This document shows, piece by piece, positions 9,330 through 18,704 of a stretch of DNA of 64,000 nt. Position 1 is the stretch's first letter. Every line of letters starts with the position of its first letter. Location of the stretch: NCBI RefSeq assembly GCF_964036645.1, contig NZ_OZ038525.1, positions 372,001 through 436,000 on the forward strand. Direction: 5' to 3'. This stretch comes from Tenacibaculum sp. 190524A02b. GTDB taxonomy: Bacteria; Bacteroidota; Bacteroidia; Flavobacteriales; Flavobacteriaceae. The position numbers were made by a program, and so were the translations under genes. The notes beneath the pieces are model-generated. The model was not told where the DNA came from, did not search any database, and worked only from the letters and a program-made list of their open reading frames with translations.

Positions 9330-9914
9330 ATGAAAGTTGAGTCATTGTTTGATTATATAAATACTTATGTATCTCTAACAGCTAATGAAAGAAATATTTT
9401 AAGATCTAAAATAACATTCAGAAGCTATTTAAAAAATCAATATATAGTACAGCAAGGAGATATTTGCAGAAAAGTATCTTTTGTTTTATCCGGTTGTACT
9501 CGAGTGTTTTTTATAGATAAAAAGGGGCAAGAGCAAATCATATCATTTGGGATAAAAGATTGGTGGGTAGCAGATATTGGTAGTTTTGTAACACAACAAG
9601 CAGCAGATTATAATGTACAATGTTTGGAAAATACAGAGGTAATTCAGTTTTCATATAATACTATAGAGGAGTTGTACGAAGAGATTCCAAAAATGGAACG
9701 TTTTTTTAGGAAAATAATAGAGCGTTCATTGGTAGCTTCTCAAAAAAGAATTGTTAGAGGATTTAGTTTAACAGCTAAAGAAAGATACATCTATTTTAAG
9801 GAAAATTATCCTGAAATAGAAAAAAGAGTACCACAATACATGGTTGCCTCATATTTAGGTATTACTAGAGAGTTTCTAAGTAAAATAAGAAAAGAAATAG
9901 CTAAAGAAGGTTAA
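9330..9914 (+). CDS. Crp/Fnr-family transcriptional regulator
   Basis: 194 aa. N-terminal cyclic-nucleotide-binding-like beta barrel (about 20-120, with YIVQQGDICRKVSFVLSG) and a C-terminal helix-turn-helix (about 150-190, YMVASYLGITREFLSKIRKEI). No cysteine set for an FNR-type Fe-S cluster is evident. Regulates unknown genes; a 9-bp-arm palindrome TAGTTCACA/TGTGAACTA 57 bp downstream, before the YceI gene, is a candidate site. The start at 9330 is preceded by TAACTTTA, one base off the -7 consensus. Confidence 0.88.
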   Translation: MKVESLFDYINTYVSLTANERNILRSKITFRSYLKNQYIVQQGDICRKVSFVLSGCTRVFFIDKKGQEQIISFGIKDWWVADIGSFVTQQAADYNVQCLENTEVIQFSYNTIEELYEEIPKMERFFRKIIERSLVASQKRIVRGFSLTAKERYIYFKENYPEIEKRVPQYMVASYLGITREFLSKIRKEIAKEG

Positions 9915-9971
9915 TACCAATTAAGTATTTGTATGAGGTATTTTAAAATTTAATAGGTGTAAAAGTTAATC

Positions 9972-9996
9972 TAGTTCACAATCATTATGTGAACTA
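9972..9996. promoter_or_regulatory. CRP-like palindromic operator before the YceI gene
   Basis: Perfect inverted repeat TAGTTCACA-N7-TGTGAACTA. It lies between the Crp/Fnr gene and the YceI gene, centred about 55 bp upstream of a likely start site (weak -7 at 10025-10032, ending TTTTG). Half-sites use the same TGTGA/TCACA bases as CRP sites but in the everted order. Confidence 0.5.
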
Positions 9997-10059
9997 CTTC
10001 ATTTTTTTATACTATGATATATCAGAATTTTGTCTTTATAAATATTTAATATAAAAATT

Positions 10060-10662
10060 ATGAATACAAAGTCTTTCAATATCAAGAGTATCTTCTTTTC
10101 AGTATTTGTTTTAGTGATTACAACAGCTACTGCACAATCAACCACTTGGAAAGTTGATAAATCTCATTCAGCATTAAGTTTTGCAGTAGATCATATGGTA
10201 ATTTCAGAAACTACTGGTCAGTTTAATGATTATGAAATTACAGCTATAGCTAGCAAAAAAGATTTCACGGATGCTGTTTTCAATGTAACTATTCAGACAG
10301 CAAGTATAGATACTAAAGATGCAAAAAGAGATGGACATTTAAAAAGTCCAGATTTTTTTGATGTTAAAAAATACCCTACTATAACTTTTAAATCTAAGAA
10401 ATTTAAAAAGCTTTCTGGTAAAAAATATGTGTTAGAAGGAGAGTTTATGATGCAAGGAGTAACTAAAAAAGTAGCGTTTGATGTTAAGTTTGGAGGTGTT
10501 GTAAAAGATCCTTGGGGGAATACTCGTATGGGAATGAAGTTGATAGGTGAGGTAAATAGATATGACTATAATTTAAAGTACAATTCAGCATTAGAAGCTG
10601 GAGGTTTAATGATTGGTAAAACTGTAACTATTGAATGTAGAGTTGAGTTAGTGAAACAATAA
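10060..10662 (+). CDS. Secreted YceI-family protein
   Basis: 200 aa with a cleavable signal peptide (basic start, hydrophobic core, TTATAQ at about 21-26). The mature part begins TWKVDKSHSALSFAV, the hallmark of YceI beta-barrel lipid-binding proteins. The GHLKSPDFFDVKKYPTITF stretch is the most conserved segment of the family. Periplasmic; ligand unknown. Follows a Crp/Fnr regulator and a palindrome, which suggests regulation by that protein. A strong terminator follows. Different from the lipoprotein paralogue at 24. Confidence 0.92.
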   Translation: MNTKSFNIKSIFFSVFVLVITTATAQSTTWKVDKSHSALSFAVDHMVISETTGQFNDYEITAIASKKDFTDAVFNVTIQTASIDTKDAKRDGHLKSPDFFDVKKYPTITFKSKKFKKLSGKKYVLEGEFMMQGVTKKVAFDVKFGGVVKDPWGNTRMGMKLIGEVNRYDYNLKYNSALEAGGLMIGKTVTIECRVELVKQ

Positions 10663-10685
10663 ACTCCATTTAAAATTAAAGATAT

Positions 10686-10715
10686 AAACCATTGTTGAAA
10701 AACAATGGTTTTTTT
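10686..10715 (+). terminator. Rho-independent terminator after the YceI gene
   Basis: Perfect 11-bp stem AAACCATTGTT / AACAATGGTTT with a GAAA tetraloop and a following T-run. Confidence 0.9.
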
Positions 10716-10751
10716 GATTATATTAACTAGTTAAAAATCTATTAAAAAATG

Positions 10752-10759
10752 TAGTTTTG
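10752..10759 (+). promoter_or_regulatory. -7 promoter box for the propeller kinase gene
   Basis: TAGTTTTG, a perfect TAnnTTTG. Its G is 7 nt before the GTG at 10766, so transcription should start at or next to the GTG codon. This argues against the TTG start at 10757, which is inside the box. Confidence 0.6.
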
Positions 10760-10765
10760 ATCATT

Positions 10766-13666
10766 GTGAAAAAAATTACGATATACATATACCTAATATT
10801 ATTTTCTTTCAGTAGTCTATTGTATGCACAACATCCAGTTTATACTCATTTAACAGAAAAAGATGGTTTGCCAGATATTGAGTTTTACGGGAGCATAGAA
10901 GATAAAGAAGGTTTTATTTGGTTAGCAGCAAATAAAGGTCTTTTTCGTTATGATGGAAAAGAGTTTAAAAATTATACGCATCCAGATAAAAGAGGGTTAT
11001 CAGTTTTTGGATTGAAATTAGATAATAAAGGAAGAGTTTGGTGTAATAATATTTCTGGACAATTTTTTTTTATAGAGAATGATAAGCTTACGCTTTTTAC
11101 AGATTTAAAAGAGTACGCCAAAGGACAATTAGCAGATTATCTTTTTTATAAAGGAAGTTTAATCGCGTCTAACTTAAATTATATTGCAAAAATTGATTTA
11201 GTATCAAAAGAAAAAAAAATCCTTAATGGAAAAGATTGGGTCGCTTCAGTTTTTAAAGAAAATGACACTTTATTTTATTTAAGTAAAAAGCATTTTAAAT
11301 ATAACTTAGTAAAAGATAAATTTATTCAAAAAGTTCCTTTTAAAAGTATAGATAGTATAGAAGGAGCTACAAATAGGTTTATTCATAAGGATAAAAGATT
11401 TGTTTTTCTATTCAATCATCAGGCAGATAGTACTAAAGTTGATAAAACAACTTTGTTAGTTAAGAAAGGTAGAAGTTTTAAAAAGGTGGTGTTGCCTGAA
11501 AAGCTCAAAAATACACTAGCTTCTAGTTTTTATGATGCAGGAGATGAATTATGGATTGGTACTGAAAAAGGTGTCATAATTTGTGAATATAGAAAAGATA
11601 CCTTGTTTTATAAAAATACACATTTTAAAGGAAAGTATGTAACCGGTTTTTTAAAGGATAGAAGTAATAACTTTTGGTATACAACACATAGAAGTGGTGT
11701 TTTTATAGTGCCTAATATGTATTTAAAAAACTATGAATTAGAAGATACTCAAGAAAACATTAGTGCTATGTGTAAGGTTGGACAAAACAGCTTGTTATTT
11801 GGTTCAACCAACGGTCGTTTAGCTGTTATTAATACTAAAGATAAACAAGTAGATTATATTGATTTAAAAGTTAAAGAAAAAGTATTTGCAGTTATAGAAA
11901 TAGCAAAGGATATTGTGTTAGTCAGTTTTGCTTCTCATTCCATTGTTTTAAGTTTAGACACAGGAAAGTATAGGAGGTATCCGTTTAATGGTAACATAAA
12001 AGATATTTCTTTTATAGAAAAAGGAAAAGTAGTGAAAGCCTCATACTCATCAGCTTCTATAATGAGTACTGAGACTCAAGAAATGACACAAAGGTTAGGT
12101 TCAAAAAGATCGTATTCTACACATTATAGCAAAGCTTCACAAAAAATATATGTAGGTTTTGTAGATGGTGTAAAGGAGTATAATAAGGATTATAAAATAA
12201 AAACCATTACTTATAATAATAAACCAATTTTTGCTGTTGATATTGATGAAACTAACAATGGGACAGTATGGTTTTCTACTTTTAAAGACGGGATAATAGG
12301 TTTTAAAAAAGATGGAAGTACGATTAACTTTACAGAAGAAAATGGTTTACTATCAAATTTAACAAGTGTTATAAAAAGTGATGGCGATTTTTTATGGGTA
12401 TCAACAAATATAGGAGTACAAATTCTAAATACCAATACAGGAAAGTTTAGAAACCTAACCAGAAGAGACGGTATAAATTCCTTTAATATATCAGACATTT
12501 CAATTTTTAAAGATGAAGTGTTTTTTAGTTCAAACAAAGGTGTCTTTCAGGTAAATAAGAACAAAGTTTTTAAAGAAACTGTGTTGTTGAATTTTAATTT
12601 CACAGAAATTTTAATAGACGATCAAAAAGTAGCTATAAAGAAATTTTACAAGCTTAATCCAACAAATAATAAAATACAATTTAAGTTTCATACCAATGGC
12701 TTTTTATCAGAAGACAATTTAGAGTATCAATATAGATTACTAGGTGTTAATGGAGGAGGAAAATGGAATGTAATTGATAAAAATGTCAATCAACTAACTT
12801 TTATAAATCTAGCAGCAGGTGAGTATGAATTAGAATTAAAAGCAGTAGAGCTAAATGATGAAAAGGAAACCGCAATCAAAAGAGTTAGATTCAACGTTCC
12901 TTTACCTTTTTACAAAGAATGGTGGTTTATTATAGGTGTATTTTTATTGATTTTAGTAATTGTTTGGTATAGTTTTACAAATAGAATTAAAAGAATCCGA
13001 TTGAAGCAGGAAGAACTATTAGAAAAGGAACGTATACAAAAGCAATTGGTGTCTTCTAAGTTAGAAAGTTTACAATCGCAAATGAACCCGCACTTTATAT
13101 TTAATGCACTTAACTCTATACAAAACCTAGTGTTGAAAGAGAATAAATACGAAGCGTATGATTATTTAACAAAGTTTTCTATGTTGATTAGAGAAAACTT
13201 AAACATGAGTAGAAAAAGCTTTGTGAATTTTGAGGAAGAATTAAAACTAATTATAAAATATTTAGATTTAGAAAAGCTACGATTTAAAAATGAATTTACG
13301 TATGAAATAAAAGGCAGTTCTGAAATTGGGGATATAAAAATTCCTACAATGATTATCCAGCCTTATATAGAGAATGCTATTAAGCATGGATTATTACATA
13401 AAAATGAAGGAGAGAAAAAAATAGCCATCACATTTTTACAAAAAGAAACATTAGTTTGTATAGTTCAAGATAATGGTGTTGGGATTGAGATAGCAAAAAA
13501 AATCAAGGAAAAGAGTAGTGTAAAAAGGGAATCATTTTCAACGAAAGCTATTCAAGATCGAATGTTAATTTTAAAAGAATATTATAAAACTGATATTGGT
13601 GTTGATTATATATCTGTAAAAGAAGGTACAAAAGTGGTTATAAAAATACCTTATACTAGTATATAA
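10766..13666 (+). CDS. LytS-type histidine kinase with periplasmic beta-propeller sensor
   Basis: 966 aa from GTG 10766, which gives a clean MKKITIYIY signal peptide ending LYAQ. Periplasmic seven-bladed two-component propeller repeats (about 25-610, e.g. GFIWLAANKGLFRYDG), a Y_Y_Y domain (about 640-715), one membrane helix (about 717-737), a short coiled coil and a His_kinase domain: phospho-acceptor His776 in NPHFIFNALNSIQ, N-box IIQPYIENAIKHG and G-box DNGVGI. The C-terminal kinase is a clear paralogue of the five kinases that follow, so it probably signals to the same LytTR regulator at 19912. Separate promoter and 117 bp gap to the next kinase. Confidence 0.92.
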   Translation: MKKITIYIYLILFSFSSLLYAQHPVYTHLTEKDGLPDIEFYGSIEDKEGFIWLAANKGLFRYDGKEFKNYTHPDKRGLSVFGLKLDNKGRVWCNNISGQFFFIENDKLTLFTDLKEYAKGQLADYLFYKGSLIASNLNYIAKIDLVSKEKKILNGKDWVASVFKENDTLFYLSKKHFKYNLVKDKFIQKVPFKSIDSIEGATNRFIHKDKRFVFLFNHQADSTKVDKTTLLVKKGRSFKKVVLPEKLKNTLASSFYDAGDELWIGTEKGVIICEYRKDTLFYKNTHFKGKYVTGFLKDRSNNFWYTTHRSGVFIVPNMYLKNYELEDTQENISAMCKVGQNSLLFGSTNGRLAVINTKDKQVDYIDLKVKEKVFAVIEIAKDIVLVSFASHSIVLSLDTGKYRRYPFNGNIKDISFIEKGKVVKASYSSASIMSTETQEMTQRLGSKRSYSTHYSKASQKIYVGFVDGVKEYNKDYKIKTITYNNKPIFAVDIDETNNGTVWFSTFKDGIIGFKKDGSTINFTEENGLLSNLTSVIKSDGDFLWVSTNIGVQILNTNTGKFRNLTRRDGINSFNISDISIFKDEVFFSSNKGVFQVNKNKVFKETVLLNFNFTEILIDDQKVAIKKFYKLNPTNNKIQFKFHTNGFLSEDNLEYQYRLLGVNGGGKWNVIDKNVNQLTFINLAAGEYELELKAVELNDEKETAIKRVRFNVPLPFYKEWWFIIGVFLLILVIVWYSFTNRIKRIRLKQEELLEKERIQKQLVSSKLESLQSQMNPHFIFNALNSIQNLVLKENKYEAYDYLTKFSMLIRENLNMSRKSFVNFEEELKLIIKYLDLEKLRFKNEFTYEIKGSSEIGDIKIPTMIIQPYIENAIKHGLLHKNEGEKKIAITFLQKETLVCIVQDNGVGIEIAKKIKEKSSVKRESFSTKAIQDRMLILKEYYKTDIGVDYISVKEGTKVVIKIPYTSI

Positions 13667-13683
13667 TAATGAAACAACTATTT

Positions 13684-13752
13684 CATTCGGAAGATTAAAA
13701 TCGTTGTTCGGAAGATTATTTTGGGAAATAACAATTGAAAAATAAATCTTGG
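13684..13752 (+). promoter_or_regulatory. Regulated promoter of the kinase operon: two 21-bp-spaced TTCGGAAGATTA boxes
   Basis: TTCGGAAGATTA at 13686 and again at 13707, exactly 21 bp apart (two helical turns). The G of a weak -7 element (AATCTTGG, 13745-13752) is 45 nt after the second box start, and the ATG follows 32 nt later. The same geometry occurs before both giant surface-protein genes. Fits direct-repeat binding by a LytTR or AraC-type activator at a promoter with a poor core. Confidence 0.65.
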
Positions 13753-13783
13753 TACGTAAAATATAATTCATCCTTCCCCAAAA

Positions 13784-15025
13784 ATGATGAAAAGTAGTAT
13801 AAATAGAATATTAAAAACAGGAATTCAAACCTCCAATACACCTAAGGAAAACAAAAAGATAAAACTATTAAATATCTTCTGTTTTACTTGGGCAATTATG
13901 ATTATTGTAATTACTTTTTTTGATATTATTTTTGGAAGAGAATTGCAAGAAAGTTTACTAATTCACGGAATTTCTTATTTACTCATATTAGGAATATTTT
14001 ACTTACAAAAAGCACACTATTATACCATAGCAAGAGTGTTGTTTCTTACCGCAATAGCAGCTGTAACTTTTGTTTTTGCTAATTATACAACACCACATAG
14101 TTTAATTGAAAACTTCTATTTTATTTATCCGTTAATAGGGTTAATTCTAATAGAAAAAAAGTGGATAAACATTAATATTTTAATAGTATGCTTTGGATTG
14201 TATTTTATTCCTAATTTTTATTTTCAACATTATTCACAAGAAACCATATTACCAGTTTTGGTACTGTCGGTTTTTGCAGCCTCTTATGTAATATTAAACT
14301 ATTCAGAATCTATTAATAAAAAAAATGAAGAGAAATTATTACAGAGTAAAACAAAATTAGAAGAAGCCTATTTAGAATTGGAAGAGCGTAAACAAAGTGA
14401 GTTGGCAACCCTTCAATTAAAAGCATTAAAATCACAAATGAATCCACATTTCTTATTTAATGCTATAAACTCTATACAAAGTTTAATACTTACAGATAAA
14501 AAAGAAGAAGCCTATAGGTATCTAACAAAATTCTCTTTATTAATAAGAGAAAATATAAAAACTAGTGAAGACAGCTTTGTAAGTTTTACTACTGAGTTAT
14601 CAATGCTAAAAAAATATTTGGAACTAGAAAAATTACGCTTTGGAGAAAAGTTTACTTATATGATAAAGGGAGCTAATAAAATTAATGAGATAAAAATACC
14701 ATCAGCAGTTATTCAGCCAATAGTAGAAAATGCCATTCGGTATGGATTATTGCATAAAACCGAAGGTGAAAAACTACTAGTAATAGAATTTCAGCTTGAA
14801 GAAACATTTGTATGTACCATTACAGATAATGGTATTGGTTTGGAAGCTTCAAAGAAAATAAATTTAGAAAATACGTTAAATACAAAAGAAAAAGACACCT
14901 CTATAAAAGCAATACAAAATAGGTTACATATACTTAAAGAGCATTACAAAACAGATATAGGAATACAATATGAAGAAATAGAAGAAGGGACAAAAGTAAT
15001 TATTAAAATACCATATAAAATGTAG
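13784..15025 (+). CDS. Membrane LytS-type histidine kinase, paralogue 1 of 5
   Basis: 413 aa. About six membrane helices in residues 30-180 form the sensor, with only short loops outside. A coiled-coil linker (about 180-210) leads to the His_kinase domain: His222 in NPHFLFNAINSIQ, IIRENI, N-box VIQPIVENAIRYG, G-box TDNGIGL. First gene of the five-kinase plus regulator operon; its promoter carries the 21-bp-spaced boxes. Its kinase core is the most divergent of the five (for example IRYG where the others have IKHG), so it is probably the oldest copy or escaped homogenisation. The ATG at 13784 is followed by a second ATG. Confidence 0.9.
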   Translation: MMKSSINRILKTGIQTSNTPKENKKIKLLNIFCFTWAIMIIVITFFDIIFGRELQESLLIHGISYLLILGIFYLQKAHYYTIARVLFLTAIAAVTFVFANYTTPHSLIENFYFIYPLIGLILIEKKWININILIVCFGLYFIPNFYFQHYSQETILPVLVLSVFAASYVILNYSESINKKNEEKLLQSKTKLEEAYLELEERKQSELATLQLKALKSQMNPHFLFNAINSIQSLILTDKKEEAYRYLTKFSLLIRENIKTSEDSFVSFTTELSMLKKYLELEKLRFGEKFTYMIKGANKINEIKIPSAVIQPIVENAIRYGLLHKTEGEKLLVIEFQLEETFVCTITDNGIGLEASKKINLENTLNTKEKDTSIKAIQNRLHILKEHYKTDIGIQYEEIEEGTKVIIKIPYKM

Positions 15026-15029
15026 TGAG

Positions 15030-16262
15030 ATGAAGAGATTAAATAAAACCTTTACAAAGGTGTTGAATATTGGGGTATATGACACGGCAAAAGAAGAGCA
15101 TAAAAAAGTAAAGTTATTAAACTCATTTTGCATCACTTGGGCAATTTCTATCTGTTTTTTTATGGTGTTTGATCCTTTTTTTTCTCAAAACATATATAGA
15201 AGCATTCCAATGCATTTGCTTTCTATTTTAACAATAGTCATAGTTTTTGTATTACAAAATAAACAACGATATACAGAAGCTAGAGTGTTATTTATAGGAA
15301 TGTTAATTATGGTGACCTTTATTTTTGCTAACTTTATAGAACCATCAAGAATGATGGAGAATTTTTATTTTGTATATCCACTGGTAGCATTAATACTGAT
15401 AGATCAAAAAAAAATCACCATAGGTATTATGATCCTTTGTTGGTTATTGTATTATGTACCTTACAAACTAATACCAGGCATTTATCCTATAGAGATTTTT
15501 AATCCTATTCTTTTATTATCAGCCTTTGCAGGATGTTATGTCATTCTTAATTATTCTCAATCTTTAAACAAGAAGAAAGAAAAAGAACTAGAGGCTGCTT
15601 ATATAGAGTTAGAAAAGCGAAAACAAAATGAATTAGCACATTTACAACTAAAATCGTTAAAAGCGCAGATGAATCCTCATTTTATGTTTAATGCAATGAA
15701 CTCAATTCAAGCATTAATCTTAAAAGAAAATAAGCATGAAGCCTATGAATACCTAACAAAGTTTGCTTCATTAATTAGAGAAAATCTAAATATGAGCGAA
15801 AAGAGTTTTGTGTATTTTGAAGAGGAATTGTCCTTATTAAATAAATATTTAGAATTAGAAAAACTCCGCTTTAGAAGCAACTTTGAGTATTCTATAAATG
15901 GAGTAGCTCAAATAGAAGAGTTAAAAATACCTTCCATGATTATTCAACCATTTGTAGAAAATTCTATAAAACATGGTTTACTTCATAAAACCAGTGGAAC
16001 TAAAAAAGTGTCCATTGAGTTTTTCCAAGAAGAAGTTTTAAAATGTATTGTAAAAGATAATGGGGTAGGACTTCAAAAATCTAAAGAAATAAATACTTTA
16101 AATAATAAACAAACTTCATTTTCAACCAGAGCTATTCATGATAGGTTAGATTTACTGAAAGATTATTATAAAACAGATATCGGTTTTATATATGAAGAAG
16201 TGGAAGAAGGAACAAAAGTGATTATTAAAATACCATACGTAAAAACTAACGATGAAGATTAA
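15030..16262 (+). CDS. Membrane LytS-type histidine kinase, paralogue 2 of 5
   Basis: 410 aa, starting 4 bp after the previous stop. Sensor of about six membrane helices (25-180) with sequence similar to paralogue 1 (both have VTFxFANxxxPxxxxENFYFxYPL), then a coiled coil and the kinase: His217 in NPHFMFNAMNSIQ, N-box IIQPFVENSIKHG, G-box KDNGVGL. The protein sequence of the kinase is close to paralogues 3-5, but its DNA shows scattered silent changes. Overlaps the next gene by 11 bp, so translational coupling and fixed stoichiometry are likely. Confidence 0.9.
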   Translation: MKRLNKTFTKVLNIGVYDTAKEEHKKVKLLNSFCITWAISICFFMVFDPFFSQNIYRSIPMHLLSILTIVIVFVLQNKQRYTEARVLFIGMLIMVTFIFANFIEPSRMMENFYFVYPLVALILIDQKKITIGIMILCWLLYYVPYKLIPGIYPIEIFNPILLLSAFAGCYVILNYSQSLNKKKEKELEAAYIELEKRKQNELAHLQLKSLKAQMNPHFMFNAMNSIQALILKENKHEAYEYLTKFASLIRENLNMSEKSFVYFEEELSLLNKYLELEKLRFRSNFEYSINGVAQIEELKIPSMIIQPFVENSIKHGLLHKTSGTKKVSIEFFQEEVLKCIVKDNGVGLQKSKEINTLNNKQTSFSTRAIHDRLDLLKDYYKTDIGFIYEEVEEGTKVIIKIPYVKTNDED

Positions 16263-17475
16263 ACAAATCTATAAACAGATTATAAATATTGGAATAACTA
16301 ACGAGTTAACTCAAAAAACAGTTAAACGTATTAAAATAGTAAATTTTGCTGCTTTTTTTATGGGGTTAAACCCATTGATAGCTTTATTAGTAAAATATTT
16401 TATAAATGATTTACCTGATAAAATGGGGCTATTGTTTCTAACAGAGTCTATTATGTATTTTTCAATACTATTTTTCAATCATTTGAAAAAATATGATATA
16501 GCAAAATCATTATTCATTATATTCTTTACGGCCATACTATTTTTACACAATAACTTTTTATATAAAGGAGAGTATACCGAATACTATTATTTGGTAGTTC
16601 CCATCGGAACACTTTTGTTTTTTGATAGTAAATGGGTGCATTATACTTTTTTAGTGATAGCGATACTATTATTTTTTATTCCTAACTATTATTTGAATAT
16701 ATATGAACAAGGAAGCTTTGGCTTTTTTCATGTAATTCCCTTCTTTTTAGGATTGTTCGTGGCGGTGCAGTATTTTAGAAATGAAAATATTAAGAATGAA
16801 GATAAGCTAAAGAAAGCTTATGTAGAATTAGAAGATAAAAAGAAAAATGAGCTAGCACATTTACAATTAAAGTCATTAAAAGCACAAATGAATCCTCATT
16901 TTATGTTCAATGCAATGAATTCAATTCAAGCACTAATACTAAAAGAAAACAAGCACGAAGCTTATGAATACCTAACTAAGTTTGCTTCATTAATTAGAGA
17001 AAACCTAAATATGAGTGAAAAGAGTTTTGTGTACTTTGAAGAAGAGTTGTCATTACTTAAAAAATATTTAGAATTAGAGAAGTTACGTTTTCAAAATAAC
17101 TTTGAGTATAAAATATCTGGAATAGAAAATATTACAGACATTAAAATACCTTCTATGATTATTCAACCATTTATAGAAAATGCTATAAAACATGGCTTAC
17201 TTCATAAAACAGATGGTGTTAAAAAAGTAACGATTGAATTTTATCAAGAAGAAGTATTGAAATGTATTGTAGTTGATAATGGAATTGGCATTCAAAAATC
17301 AAAAGAAATCAATACATTAAATAATAAAGAAGCTTCCTTTTCAACCAAAGCGATTCATGATCGGTTAGGATTATTAAAAGACTATTACAAAACCGATATT
17401 GGTTTTACTTATGAAAAAGTAAAACAAGGAACAAAAGTTATTATAAAAATACCATACGTGAATTTAGATGATTAG
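16252..17475 (+). CDS. Membrane LytS-type histidine kinase, paralogue 3 of 5
   Basis: 407 aa. About six membrane helices (28-178) with a sensor sequence clearly different from paralogues 1 and 2 but sharing EYxYLxxPxxxLLFFDxKWxHY with paralogues 4 and 5. Coiled coil, then the kinase with His216 in NPHFMFNAMNSIQ, N-box IIQPFIENAIKHG and G-box VDNGIGI. From 16951 to 17361 its DNA is, by eye, identical to paralogue 4 over 411 bp. Overlaps its neighbours by 11 and 8 bp. Confidence 0.9.
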   Translation: MKIKQIYKQIINIGITNELTQKTVKRIKIVNFAAFFMGLNPLIALLVKYFINDLPDKMGLLFLTESIMYFSILFFNHLKKYDIAKSLFIIFFTAILFLHNNFLYKGEYTEYYYLVVPIGTLLFFDSKWVHYTFLVIAILLFFIPNYYLNIYEQGSFGFFHVIPFFLGLFVAVQYFRNENIKNEDKLKKAYVELEDKKKNELAHLQLKSLKAQMNPHFMFNAMNSIQALILKENKHEAYEYLTKFASLIRENLNMSEKSFVYFEEELSLLKKYLELEKLRFQNNFEYKISGIENITDIKIPSMIIQPFIENAIKHGLLHKTDGVKKVTIEFYQEEVLKCIVVDNGIGIQKSKEINTLNNKEASFSTKAIHDRLGLLKDYYKTDIGFTYEKVKQGTKVIIKIPYVNLDD

Positions 17476-18685
17476 CTTTTTAAAATATTGGTTTTATAAT
17501 CAAGACAAGAGTTTAAGTACACTTGACAGTAGAAGAGTTACTATTTTGAATTTTTGCTGCTTAATAATGATGGTGGACGTTTTATTTTTTTTTATCAAAC
17601 GTTATTTACAAGATACATTATCCTATAAAATAGGTGTTGCTTATATAGTTTTTGTAACATGTTTCTTAATAGTTTATCTTTTACAAAGAAATAAGTGGTA
17701 TTATATATCTAAGATCCTATTTATAGTATTTTTTATAGGTACCGTATTTTACTTATCAAATGTATTATTTAAGAATATTCATTCAGAATATAATTACATA
17801 GCAATTCCAATTTTAGCTTTATTGTTCTTTGATAAAAAATGGATTCATTATTTAATGTTATTACTTTCTATGTTTTTATTTTTCATTCCATATTATATAA
17901 CCAAAGTTCATAGTGTAGAGTATTTTATACCTACAGAAAAAGTCTTTCTATTTCTTATTCTATTTATAGTAGTGAACTTTTTCAAAAGCTTAAATAGCAA
18001 CAATGAAAAAAAGCTAGAAAAAGCTTATGCTGAACTAGAAGAAAAAAAACAAGGAGAGTTGGCGCATTTGCAATTGAAATCATTAAAAGCGCAAATGAAT
18101 CCTCATTTTATGTTCAATGCAATGAATTCAATTCAGGCATTAATATTAAAAGAAAATAAGCACGAAGCTTATGAATACCTAACTAAGTTTGCTTCATTAA
18201 TTAGAGAAAACCTAAATATGAGTGAAAAGAGTTTTGTGTACTTTGAAGAAGAGTTGTCATTACTTAAAAAATATTTAGAATTAGAGAAGTTACGTTTTCA
18301 AAATAACTTTGAGTATAAAATATCTGGAATAGAAAATATTACAGACATTAAAATACCTTCTATGATTATTCAACCATTTATAGAAAATGCTATAAAACAT
18401 GGCTTACTTCATAAAACAGATGGTGTTAAAAAAGTAACGATTGAATTTTATCAAGAAGAAGTATTGAAATGTATTGTAGTTGATAATGGAATTGGCATTC
18501 AAAAATCAAAAGAAATCAATACATTAAATAATAAAGAAGCTTCCTTTTCAACCAAAGCGATTCATGATAGATTAGGTTTGTTAAAAGGTTATTATAAAAC
18601 AGATATTGGTTTTACTTATGAAAAAGTAAAACAAGGAACAAAAGTTATCATAAAAATACCATATGTTAACTTGTGTGAAGAGTAA
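17468..18685 (+). CDS. Membrane LytS-type histidine kinase, paralogue 4 of 5
   Basis: 405 aa. Short cytoplasmic start, about six membrane helices (25-175), coiled coil (about 178-205), kinase with His213 in NPHFMFNAMNSIQ, the N-box and VDNGIGI. The kinase block is identical in DNA to paralogue 3 over 18158-18568, while the membrane part is diverged, so the two halves have different histories. Overlaps paralogue 3 by 8 bp; the next ATG is 19 bp after its stop. Confidence 0.9.
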   Translation: MISFLKYWFYNQDKSLSTLDSRRVTILNFCCLIMMVDVLFFFIKRYLQDTLSYKIGVAYIVFVTCFLIVYLLQRNKWYYISKILFIVFFIGTVFYLSNVLFKNIHSEYNYIAIPILALLFFDKKWIHYLMLLLSMFLFFIPYYITKVHSVEYFIPTEKVFLFLILFIVVNFFKSLNSNNEKKLEKAYAELEEKKQGELAHLQLKSLKAQMNPHFMFNAMNSIQALILKENKHEAYEYLTKFASLIRENLNMSEKSFVYFEEELSLLKKYLELEKLRFQNNFEYKISGIENITDIKIPSMIIQPFIENAIKHGLLHKTDGVKKVTIEFYQEEVLKCIVVDNGIGIQKSKEINTLNNKEASFSTKAIHDRLGLLKGYYKTDIGFTYEKVKQGTKVIIKIPYVNLCEE

Positions 18686-18704
18686 AAGCCATAGAAAAAC
18701 AAAC

